In this document: positions 36,254 through 49,200 of the stretch, piece after piece | How the letters are laid out: the number at the start of each line of letters is the position of its first letter | Position numbering within the stretch: position 1 is the first letter of the stretch | Source: Anisus vortex | Lineage: Eukaryota > Mollusca > Gastropoda > Planorbidae | Assembly (NCBI GenBank): GCA_949126835.1 | Contig: OX421492.1 | Location: forward strand, 41,951,498 to 42,015,497 | Direction: 5' to 3' | DNA length: 64,000 nucleotides | Position numbers and translations under genes: made by a program | Notes under the pieces: generated by a model | What the model was told of the DNA's origin: nothing | Seen by the model: only the letters and a program-made list of their open reading frames with translations | The model's database searches: none

Positions 36254-38040
36254 GTGCGTGTCAAACAGGGTTTAAAAATATTTCTTCGAGATAAAAAAGT
36301 CAGTCTTGTTAATTGATTAATTAGTTGGGATTTAACTACATCACCGAACTATATATCTAAAACAAACACATTTATTTTCCTAGAGTCCTAGAGTACCCAA
36401 ATTTGATTATAAAAAAAATACACTATATAAAATATAAAAAATTTATATATATAGCTCAGTGAAAGAATAAGACAATATGAAATAATTTATAATTGGATCC
36501 GAAATGTAATTGTCAACCCAATAGGCATTATCCCAATATAATTGTCTTTCACTTTAATTGAAAACTTATCTCTTGTGTGTTTGTGTGTAGTTTTGGGAAT
36601 TTGATTTGCTGAGATGGCAGGTTAATGATTTATTTAGTACAAGAATTCAGTCACTTAATAGTCAGAAGGAATTAAATGCATCATATTATATTCATATTTC
36701 ACAATGTTATCGATGCTCTTGCGTCCGTTTTATCATTAAAAATTTGATTTTATTAAAGCCTGTATACGTTTTATTATAATAATATCCTCTATCCATGTTA
36801 TTATAGCCGCATAATATAGGCCTACATGTTTTTATGGCTTATATGTGTATTTTAGCCTAAATACATGTAGGGCCTAATTACAGCCCCGAATTATGCTATT
36901 ATAATCAATATACGTTTTATTATTGCCTAAATTCGTGTTATTATAGCCTGTATAATATGTATTTTTTATTATAACACATGTGTATTTTATAGCCTAAATG
37001 AGTCGTCTGTTGAATATTTTAAATCTGTTCGCCAAGTTGTTGAAACAATTCTTTTGACTCTTCAGTTTAACACCATCCAGACAGTAGGAACCAAATCTAT
37101 GCAGGACTCTCTTGACCAAAGACATGGCAGTGATAGCCTACTGATCAATGTAATGAACAAGACGTCCATTTGCAATGGCAATGTTCATATTCCTACACAT
37201 TAATTCAATGTTATTTTGGTATTTATTATGAATATATTATACTGAGCTTCCATCACGTTTGTTTACACTTGTAATAATGACTCACAAGTTTTAAAGAAAT
37301 ATTCCATTTTCTAACAAATGTTTAATTAAGCAACTGTTATTATCACCTAAACATGTAAACTACCTAATTGTATAAAAAAAATATTTTTATAACATCATAT
37401 TTACCGTAGTGTTTGTCAAATGAAAGTCCAACAACCCCTATACAATTAAAGGGAGATAAACTGTTGTGCTACTTTTGAAATAACAAAAAATGATTGGGAA
37501 AAAGAAGTAAAGAGAGAAAGAAATCAAGAATAATTAAGTAAATATCTGAACTTAAAATTAAAGGGAAAATAAAGTACATAATTAAATGAGTCTTGTTGAT
37601 TTACTTCCATTAAATATTTGTCATGTAGACTGATGACTTTAAGTGATTTGCTTAGCTTGAAAAGGACAATACTATATGTCTAGAGTATATATATTAAAAT
37701 GACTGTCCTTTTGGTGTTCAACTAAAAAGTGTAAGCCGGTGCTGGATAGCATGAGCTATATTAGTACATTAGGATGTATTTAACCTATCTTCAGTAAACA
37801 CAGTAAACACAGTAAACACATATACAATAATTTATACAACAGATAGAACTAATCATGTACACTTCACAATAATAATACAAGCTTGTTCAATTTAAAAAGG
37901 GCATAGCAAAACAAAAAGACTTTCACAAGGACAAAACTTTTAAAAGAACAGAACAAACAAAAACAGTTAAAAAAAATTTCTTAACAAAAAATGAAAACAA
38001 TTAGAATGCACAAAAAAAAAACCGGTCTTTGGTCACAATA
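36254..38040. other. Intergenic, AT-rich
   Basis: Contains degenerate repeats of TTATAGCCTAAATACATG-like phrases (36770-37000) and one coding-like island (37020-37203; see findings). No gene is claimed. Confidence 0.45.
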
Positions 38041-38046
38041 TTTATT
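38041..38046 (-). terminator. Candidate poly(A) signal of PSME3-like gene
   Basis: TTTATT on + is AATAAA on the transcript. It is the first such hexamer I find after the stop at 38607, giving a ~560-nt 3' untranslated region. Confidence 0.45.
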
Positions 38047-38606
38047 TTGTAATAAGAAACAAGATACATCATTTCCAACTCTGCAACCCCAGAGAAAACA
38101 TTCTGCACCTCATACCTCATCATAACAAAATATAATTATATAAAATATAAAATTATAAATGATAAATGCCATAGCTTAGATAAAATGCAACTTCTAATAG
38201 TTTTAGAATTGAAATTTCAACAATAAACAAAAATGTACCAATTATTATCCAACAGAAAATGATTCATACAGCCTGATATTTTTTATATACACTCATTAGC
38301 AGAAATTCTTACATTAAACTTAAACATGCAATATGTCATTAAACCTTTTTTTTTCAAAAATCATTATAGAATCTAGCTTATTTTGTTTTAATTTCTTTAT
38401 AAATGTATACTTATAAAAAGTTGGAATATATGATCAATATTTGAATTATTTAAATGTAAATATCTGGCCTAAATTTAGAATCATGAATTTATAAATACAA
38501 ATTCTATTGTACTGATTCTTAAGTAGCAAAAAATTGTATATGAATGTTTGTATTCATGAACATTTTTCTGGATGACATCACCTTTAAACAACTTATGAGA
38601 TCTGGT

Positions 38607-40259
38607 TTAGTACATATTTTGTGCATCGGTAGTTCTTGGAACTTTGATTTTGTCAATGTTTTTCATTATGGTCTCATAAAGGGAAGCCTACATGAAGAAA
38701 CAAAACAAAATAAAAAAATTGACATAGACTTTAATTACATGCACATTTTTTAAATAGAATTTTGCTTCTACTTTCTACAAACATTTATAATAAACTCACA
38801 TATTGATTACGCATGGCCAGTATAGCATCTTGTAGCATCAGCATCTGTCTTTCATCAAATTCTTTGAGTGATTGCCTGTGGTCCTCCTGCAAGCAAAAAG
38901 TTATGCAACAGTAATTAACTTTTGATCCATTAGTTCATTGATGTTGAAGAAAGGAGCTGGGGACCTTATTTACTATTTTTTTACCATGATTATCTACCCT
39001 TATTAATCTTCTCTCCCTTTGCTGATGATGAACTAATTGTTGCTTATTTACTAATTTTTTTCACTTGATTATCTGCCTTTTTATTTATCTTATCTCACTT
39101 TGCTGGTGATGAGCTAATAGTTGCTTCTTTTAATTAAAAAAAGATGAAATATTTTGGGAATGAAGTTGCCCAAAACTATATCAATAGTAACTAATTTTTT
39201 TCCCCAGAAAATCAAACTAACCTTCTTTGATTATAGTGTTGGGAGAACCCAAATGTCCCCAAATAAAATTAACGAACTGGTGTTAAATATGAACTCAAAC
39301 TAAACATAACTATGCTATATTATAAAGCGTATAATATTATAGTCTTAAAACAGCAACAATCACACCTACTATGTATGGATATTTGGCTATTTTAGAGACA
39401 ATGTCAGCTCGAGATGAATAGTAAAAAGATATATTTTCCAAGTGTGTTATCGCCGCACTCTCCACTTGCCATGCTACATTAAGAACTGCTTGCTGAAAAA
39501 AAAATCATATTGATACAAAATCTGACTTTAACCTAAACTCATTTGCTTTTGTTTCTTTAAGCTGCCAGTTAAAGACTAAACGTAATATTTTAATTTACAT
39601 ACCTGAATGGAAACTCCAAAATTGTTTCCGTCTTCAATTTTTGGAATCAAAAAAGTGATCCACATTTCAACCTATCAAAAGAAAATAAAATGCATACATT
39701 TCTTGCTGAATTTGTAAACATCTATATCTGTGCTTATATTTTAACTTGAATAAAAAAAAAACTGCTTTTATATTTTAATAGTTCAAATTCAACTTATACT
39801 TTGTAATGTAAAATTTTAATTATGATTCATAAAATTTAGCTTTACAAAAAAACTACTGAGTCAGGAATAGCTGATTTTTTTCCTTTAGATATTTATACCA
39901 GATATGCAAATTTATAAGATAAATTGTTTGATTGATTTTGTTGTAATCTAGTTTTGAATAAAATTGTGGAAATATTTTTGTTTTGTCATAATCTGTAAAG
40001 TTTTTTTATTTGACTCTGTTAATAATAATACTCAGTAAAAATAATGTGATGTCTAGGTGTTTTCCACAAGAAGACTTAAATGTCTGATCTAATATGCCGA
40101 TAGTAACCAGTCTTCCTAGTACATAGCTCGATATTTAATTGTGAAGATCTTAGAGTTGATAATAAGTTTAGATTATGAATCCAACAGCTCACCATACTTC
40201 ATTCATATTAGATATATTCCAACGATGAATGATAATCACATGAGTCCATTCGTTTTGAT

Positions 40260-40292
<33 letters not shown>

Positions 40293-43200
40293 TTCTAGCA
40301 AATGATATGGCGTGGAAAATGAAATATATAAATCATACAAGATTGACGAAGTTCTAGCTGGGTCCAAGCAAAACTGTGAATCTATTGTTTATTTCGAGAG
40401 CCTACGGAATACATTTATTTATACGCTATCTCGACAAGATACTATATAAGTTATTCGTTCGTGTGTAGAAAGCATTTTCATTGTTTTGGAGTACTCAGAC
40501 TAGACTGACTAGACCAGGGATCGGCAACCTAAGGCACGCGTGCCAGACTTGGCACGCAGAACTATTTTCAGTGGCATGCGAGAGACCTCCAAGATAATTT
40601 TTTAATGCAAGTGAAAACAACGTATGTCAGCATGATGAATGGTTGATGCGTGGCAATTAAATGGGAATCACACTGGACGTTGACTGTTTTAGATCAAGTA
40701 TGTTTGTATGCAAATGCTCTCACCATTTCACTTGCGATCTGTGATTGAATCTATTGTGTAGACTGTAGACTGTAAAAAGGTAATTTTATAGTTTCTAAAG
40801 TCTCTTCTAGAAGAAAGTGATTCGGAGTCGGCTATAGGTAAAGTCTTGGAGAGATTCGTTTCTTGTCTGGAAGCAAATAAGGTGTATCTTAATGGAAACA
40901 AACAACATTTCCGGTATTTAATGAGGAGACTGTTGAAGCCGGTGTTTCTGAATGACATGGCGACACATTTCAGTGAGTTGAACTTGTATTTACAAGGACA
41001 GGGTCGAAAAGCACTTGCAGTGTTGGACCACTGGAATGGATTTGCATTGAAACTGGACATATCTTGCCGTGAAATCAATTTCAAAACATATAAGTCTTTC
41101 CCTGATTTAAGGCAATTTAGATAGATGAGCGTTTTCAGAAGTACACTAGTTATATTAAAACAAATTAACTCGTTTGGCATCACTTGCATCAATTTAGGAG
41201 AATTTAATTGAATGGAGATAATTAGCCTGTTTTCTTTGCATTAATATTTCTAATGTTTCTTTTTGTTTTCTTTATTTAAAAAAAATGGTTTTCAATTTAT
41301 AACTTTAAAATGATCAAACTATAAAAGATATTTGAAAATGATATAAATATTATATGACTAAAGAATTTAGATGTACATTTTTAAACCTTACATTAACTAC
41401 CCAGTTTATATGATTACTACGTATCTCTTCCGCTTAATTGTAGTGACGCGTATAATCCTATATGTTGACAAAAATAATAGCTTAACGTACATCTCAGTTT
41501 TGCTGAGATAAAACTATTAAGAATTTATAGCTAGACTAGAACTAGAATAATATCCTGACAACTAAATTCAAATGCTGATAACCATTAATGTGCAAGTTGA
41601 GTAATGACATTTTTTAGTAGCTATGAATATTTTTTTTAAAAAGATGTTAATAACAAACAGGTTAATTTGTTATTAAATATAAAACGTTTTAATGATTTTC
41701 TCTATAACGCTCCATTTTCCGCTGGTCTTGGTCTTGCTACGGCACTAAATAAATTGACTAATAAAAAAAATGTGGTTGAGCAGTTTGACTTTCACGCTGT
41801 TGGCACGCTGAATGTTTAAAAATCATAGTTTGGCACACTATAAGGCAAAGGTTGCCGACCCCTGGACTATACATTTACATTAATAATATTCATACGAGCT
41901 CTGTATGTTTGAAAACTACGGTAAGTATTTATTGACAATTCTAACTCTCGCGTCAACCTAACATTTGTTGAAAACTCAAACAAAGTAAATAAACACTACC
42001 ATATTAGGAAGTAGCATGATCACTCATATCGACTAAAAGCTAAACATTTTAGAAAATATTAAAACGAAGATTAGTATTACCATAATTGATATTTTTAACT
42101 TAGGCTTGCGTGATTCCTTTAGCCTACTTTCGATTTCAATTAATAGTTAGAGCCGTTACTAAGGAATGTTTTGTAACAATATCCCTTACATTTCTAAACA
42201 ATATTTCTTAAAACACAAGAGAAGCAATGATAATTAGCTAAATATAGAAGAATAATTGAATTCTTGATTTCAATTTAATAAAGACAAAATCATACCCAAA
42301 TATTTATTGAAAAAAGGAAAGTTAATAAAATTAAATACTGACTATGTTGGCATGTTCCTTTAAACCGCGCATCAAAGGTTTGGCCTTTTCACAATAATTG
42401 TGTACAAATGTATTGCATGGGATCGAAACACATGGAGATACGAATACCGGTAAGCTTGTGCCTTAACAGAGAGAAACAAAACAAAGTCATTGTACATAGA
42501 TCAGTGAAACTAAACCATTAAAACAAACATTACATTGTATTTGATAGCATAAATAATGCTAAAATAGTTTACTAAGAAAAGAATTAAAAATCTTAAGACC
42601 TTCATTAGAAACAATCATCATCATCATCTTTGGCACCTTAGCCCATGGAGGGCTCTGACCTGCCTCAGCACCTCCTTCCACTCGGACCTATCCATCGCCT
42701 TCTTTTTCCAGGCCTGGACCCCGATCTGTCGCAGATCCATCTCGACATCGTTCAACCATCTCAGTCTGGGTCTGCCTTTAGGTCGTTTTCATCTGGGGTT
42801 CCGAGTATATAAAACTTTTCCTCCTCTGCAGCTTGGCATTCGTTCCAGGTGTCCGGTCCAGGGTAATCTGCCCTTCTCTATTTCAGTCACAATAGTAAGG
42901 TCTTCATATAATTCATAGACATCTCTATTGGTGCGCACCCTCCATCCATTTTCATCTTTTGTTGGTCCCAAAAAATTTCTGAGGACTTTTCTTTCCCAGG
43001 TATTTAATATATTATTTTATTTAATATATTATTTTCTGTGTTTTTTGTAAGTGTCCTGGTCTCACTGCCATAAGTGACCTCTAGACTTATTGTTTTGTAG
43101 ATGTTTTTTTTTTTTTTTTTCTCGAGAAGTTTTGTTTATCATGTTGTAGCTACTGTAGTATGTTTTCTTGCCTGCTGCTATTCTTTCGTTCACTTCTGCT

Positions 43201-46200
43201 CAAATGTCATTGCTTTCAGTGATTGTATATCCTAAGTACTTAAAGTTATTTACTTTTTCGCAATTATGGTTTCTAATTTTGATGACATATTTTGTTTGTT
43301 CTTCTTCTCTTGACGTGTACATGTATTTTGTGTGTGTGTGTTAATTTCTAGTCCTGCTTTTATTGATGCATCTTCTAATTCTATTAATGATTATGTGATT
43401 TCTTTCATGCTTTTTTTTCTAGTAGTGCAATGACATCTGCATAGGCAAGGTACTGGATGGGTTGGCTGTATATGGTGCCTGTTGTTGTGGGCGTTCGTTC
43501 TCTCTAAGGAAATATCTTGTTATTGTTTCCCTTGTGTCAATATGGATATTTCGTATTACCCTATCTAGGGTGATGTTAAAGAGTAAGCAGGACAGCGAGA
43601 CTCCTTATCTAAGTCCGCGTCTAATTTTGAATTCTCTTGAATATTCACCGTGGATCTTTATTTTACATTTAGAGTTGTTCAGCGTCATATGTATTAATCT
43701 TGTTAGTTTGTTGGGTATACCAAATTCCCGTAGTGTTTCATAAAGGAATAAAGGAATTTTCTTTTAATGCTGTCATAGGCCATTTTGTAGTCCACATAAA
43801 GTTGGTGTATTGGGAAATTATATTCATGGCATTTCTCTAAGAGGCATCGGAGAGTAAAGATGTGGTCAGTGGTTGATTTATTTCTTCTAAATCCACATTG
43901 ATAATCCCCTAATATCTTTTCAGTGTATTGTTCCAGTCGTTTTGCGATTAGTTTTAAAATTATCTCATAGGTTACATTTAGAAAGGATATTCCTCTATAG
44001 TTGCCACATTGTAGTTTGAATCCTTTTTTATGCATTGGTGTTAAGATGGCTGTTTGGCATTCTGTGGGCATTTTTTCCTCATCGCAAAATTGGTTAATGA
44101 GATTATGTGCAATTTACTTCCTCTATATTTGATAAGTTCTGCTCTGATTAGGACTTCACCAGGGGCTTTGTGGTTATTCATTGTCTTGCATTCTGTATTA
44201 TTGCTAAAGTTGACAATGGAAGAATTTGAAAATGATTCATAACAATTAAAAAAATGTTTCCATTTACCTAAAATGTTTGAACTATGGTTATTGACATCTC
44301 CTTCAACTTTTCTCTTTTTGGAATTGGGCTGTTGAAAGTAAGATAATAATAAGAGAATTTTTACACAATTTTATTTTTGTCTTTCACAGTCTTTTCAAGT
44401 CTTGTATCCCAATTAAAGACAAATGAACCTTTTGAAACTGAAAAAAACTATCCTTAGTTCACAGCAAGGATAATGTATTGGCTACAATAGTAGGCTTAAA
44501 ATAACTAATTTTTGATAATATAATCCTATCACATAAAATAACACACTTGTATCTTGGATTCACACCTGCAATGTATCTATCATTGCACTTTACTATAAGT
44601 GCCTAAAAATAACAGACGAGTCTTCGGGGGTGAACTAATGAGGGCACACCAAGATCCCGTCCAAGCGCCATCCACCACGAGGCACGCCTATCAGGTATGC
44701 CGCTTAATGTAGGGTACAGTCTCAGCAGCGACTACTTCTTCCCACTGCGGTATTCCGTGGTAACTCGCCCTTATACTTGCAATGTCGCCTGGTAGCACAA
44801 ATTCCATGCTACAGGTATGAGCATCCAGGCACCAAGTCGGGCTGCGCACATTGCTTCCTCCAATTATATCCCGTCGTACCAATTGATCCCTGGGGCCGGT
44901 TAAGCAGCGTTCACGTTTCTTCACACTAGGAGACTGCGTGGCCAGCACAATGCCCAGCCGTCTTTACTTTACCGCAACAAAAGTCAGGTACCCACGAGGG
45001 CTGGGTATACTCATGGACATCTCCCAGCCCCGAGAACAAATTGTAGCCTTTACCAGGATTTGAAAACAGGGCTTTCGGTACAATAGCTGAACGCGCTGCC
45101 GCTTGGCCACCTTGTCCCTCTACCATTGCACCAGAACACATCACAACTATACATGTATATTTAAAATATATTCTCACCATTTTGAATCACAACTATACAT
45201 GTATATTTAAAATCTATTTTCACCATTTTGCTTATATATTAACTGTTACAAATAGCCCCCCCCCCCCCCCCCACACACACACTGAACGTTTACAAAATAT
45301 TTTTTTGTTCCATTATAAGTAGAATAATGTAACATGGTCTAGTATACCTCTGTGGAATCACTTTCTTCACTTTCTACATCGTCAACTATTACAGGATATG
45401 GGATGTCAGTTTCTTGGACAACATCTCTCAGATTTTCAGCTTTCACTTGCTGAATGTATTGACATTAAATCAAAGGCTATTTTACTAACTGACTATCTAA
45501 AACATTTGAACAACTTTCTGAACTTGTAAATTTGTACAAAATGACTATATCATACTAATGTATTCTCTGATATTTTTACTACACTCTCTAAAAAGTTACA
45601 TAATGTTTTGAATTCTATATGGCAGTTACCGGTATGCATAATTGTTTTAATAATAATTATTTTTTCTTTCTTCAAATTAAAATAAAGCAAAGTTTTACAA
45701 GTAATTATTATACAATTACATAAAAATAAGGCATCAATCTCTAATACCTAATGAAATATCATACCTTAAATGATGCATCAATCTCCAATATTAAATGAAA
45801 TTTTATACCTTAAATAATGCATCAATCTCCAATATTAGATGAAATTTCATACCTTAAATAAGGCATCAAGCTCCAATACTTTTTGTGGAAATGTTTCTCT
45901 GACTAGTTGCTCGCTCTGCAAAGTTTAGAATACAAATAAATTGATTATTGGCAAATTGGTAGTAAGTGTATTTTGACGCTAATAACTATATTCATTGACA
46001 TAATTTAAGAGCTAATGTCATTTATTGGTGGCATACAAGAGCACATTCCATTTATTGAGTGCCACAGTCAATTCAAGAGCAAAAACAATTCAATAAGAAA
46101 AGTGGAATACAAGAACACAGTTTATTAAATGAGTGGTGTTTGTTGTCATTGTAAATAATGTTAATGTTTAAAAGAAGTTATGTTTCTACTTCTGGTTCGT

Positions 46201-49200
46201 GAAGAACAAAAGGCATTAGTCTACTGTTTTCTACTTCTGGTTCTAGAAGAACAAAAGGCATTAGTCTACTGTTTCCTGCCAGACATAATTCCAGGATATC
46301 CCCCACCTTGCTCCATAACATTGCGTCACAAAATCTGCCCTGGGCATCCTCTGTGCTGTTTGCCTTAAGGGTTCAAGTCTGGGAGCTTGTCTAGCTCTCT
46401 TTGGCCCTTTCAACTCTACTTTCTGTCAAGGATTTGGCAGTCTGCTTTTTGTTTTTAATTGCACATTAGCCAGGGTATTATAGAGTATATTTTTTTTTAT
46501 TCAAGATTACATGTAGCAACAATAACAGTTTAATCCTTAAAATCAAATTTTAATTCCATATAAATGTATGCAATGGCTGGTACAAAAACAATCACAGAAG
46601 TACTACTGTACAATTTAGCTCTATTTTCTCATAGTATGTAAGGAACAACTCTGTCTGTTACCCTATTTAAAACAAAGCTAGAAGGTTTACTCATTAACAC
46701 CTCAAACACACAAAAAGAAAAAAAGAAAGTGAACGCAACTGTGTCTAATTAACTAAAGTCCATTAGGAAATGATAATATCTATAAAACAACTCAAAAGAA
46801 AGTGAACGCAACTTTGTCTAATTAACTAAAGTCCATTAGGAAATGATAATATCTATAAAACAACTCAAATAAAATATCTAGGAGTATATTGAGATGCAAT
46901 TCTAACTCTCAAGGATCAGTCAAAAACAAATTAAATTCTGCATTGTGGAATCTGCAGAGAATAAAAAATATTAGAAAGATTCTAACAAAAGAGGCATGTA
47001 AGACATTAATCGTATGCCTGGTAATATCTCAGACTACGCCAACTGTCTGAACATAGGACTGCAAGAGTAAAAAAAAAACTACCAAGGGTTCAAAAAACGG
47101 CTGCAAAAATTTTTTTAATAATGAAGGAAATCAACAACCTGTCTAAAGAAATCGCACTGGCTACCTTTAACACTTAGGGTGAAATTAAAAATTCTGACTA
47201 TGCTCTATAAAAGTATTCATGGTCAATCTCCACAGTACATCAGATCCATGGTTGAACTACTAACAACATACATCAACAGCTCAAGGTAAAAATAAAGTAA
47301 GGTACCCGTCGAACCAGTTGATCATTGTGCCGGTGAAGCAGCGTTCCCCAGTTTTAGGGGATGTGTGGCAAGCAAAATGCCCAGCCGCCTTTACTTCACC
47401 CCAACTAATGTCAGGTACCCATCAGAGCTGGGTAGAACAAGGGAAACCATCGAGTCCAGGAAAAAATCTTTGCCTTCACCAGGATTCGAACCCAGGACCT
47501 TCGGTACGCCAGTTGAACGCGCTGCCGCTCGGACACCGTACAACACAAGGTGCCAAATGTAAACAGAAAAACATTTGTAGCTTGCTCCTACAGCCTTCCA
47601 AACAAGCAGACAATAATATTGACATTTTGAGAAGAAAATTAAAAACATACTTATTTGATTTATTTTAAAAGCATGGGGTAAATGTAAAGCACATTCGAAG
47701 ACTAATTGTTATGAATAGCTCTATATAAATGATACATTTTATAATTTGAAATAAATTTACGTAACTGACATACATGGGTGCAAGTGCTTGTCCACCAATT
47801 GGCCTATCCTATAGGCCCGCAAGCAAGAGTTGACAAAGCAAAAAAAGCTTACAAGTTTCATCGTAAAATAATAATTTAGCACATACGTCATATATCTAAT
47901 GCGTGTATGTGTTTTATTACAATCAACAAAAAAAAAAATCCAGCATCTAGTCAAAATTCTTAATTTAATAATCAAATTTCCAATTGGCTGTCATGGCAGC
48001 CATAGCCGGCAATCTCGCATATAGTCAAGTGCATAACATGTATATAATACATCATACCGTTTAAAGCAGGTTAGTCTTTTCAAATCCTTGTTTTCTTGTA
48101 ACATGGACTTAAATTTTCATTTTTTTTTATTTTTTTTGCTATTGTGAGAAAGTCAATATAGCACCAGATTACAGGTGAATTTTTTTTTATCATATATTAT
48201 TGCTGGAGATGCTGTCTCTATAAGCAGGTGCTGAATATTCTTCTGAAGCATCTCCTCCACATAGCCTGTCACTTTTAGTGCATGTCAAGGACTGACTGGC
48301 TTAGAACAATATGGCCAAGACTAATGAGGACATGTGTCTGATTCTAGGACTGTTCATAATGGCCCTAACTGTGCCATAACAGTTATTATTTGTGGGTCCC
48401 TATAGTCTGGGTAATTTGGAAAATTAGCTGTGGCTTGAATCCTTCAGCTGAGATAAATGTAGGCCTATACTGGTATTTAGATCTGTTTATTACATTTAGA
48501 TCTCTTCACAAGCGCTGATGTTGGTTAATTTGTTGTCTCTGCATTTCTCCTGAGACTTGATAATGAAAGAAGAGTAATGACCCTGCAGTGCCTTTATTCA
48601 TGTTATTGTGATGTGCGCTATGTTCCAATGTATATATGCTTAGTGTTTTTTTTCTTTATTAAAGTATAAATCAAATTAAAAGAAAGCTTTAACTCTTATT
48701 CAATATTTAGGTGTGCTATCATTATCATGATGTAAACAATGATTCATGCCTCAAATACAAAAAGACAAGGTGGGGATGGAAGATTGGTGTGCAATATTAC
48801 ACTTGGCATTCAAAATTCAAAATGAATGATAGAAGAGTAAGATGTATAATTAGGCTACTAACATAAGGTTGCCCATATAAATATGAAATGTTATTATATT
48901 TTGAATAGACGCAATAATTTAAATGTTTATCATTATAAATGCTTAATCTCTTATTTCTAATCTATTATAATTACATAAATAATACTAAGATAATTTATAT
49001 TAAAATTCTATAAAATAGTCTATGCCTAAATTATATTTTATAATTACACATTTTAATTTCTAAAAACGAAAACGTTACAAATTTAAATGAGACAAATGGT
49101 AAAAATTATAATGATATTTATTTGCCTACCTCTTTCTTAAACTGTTCGATAAATTCAGTAAACTGAAGAGCGATGAAAAAAAATCAATTTATAAAATATG

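Noticed and set aside
47318..47668. 116-codon open frame
   Set aside because: It runs through the SINE antisense and into the LINE tail; a chance read-through.
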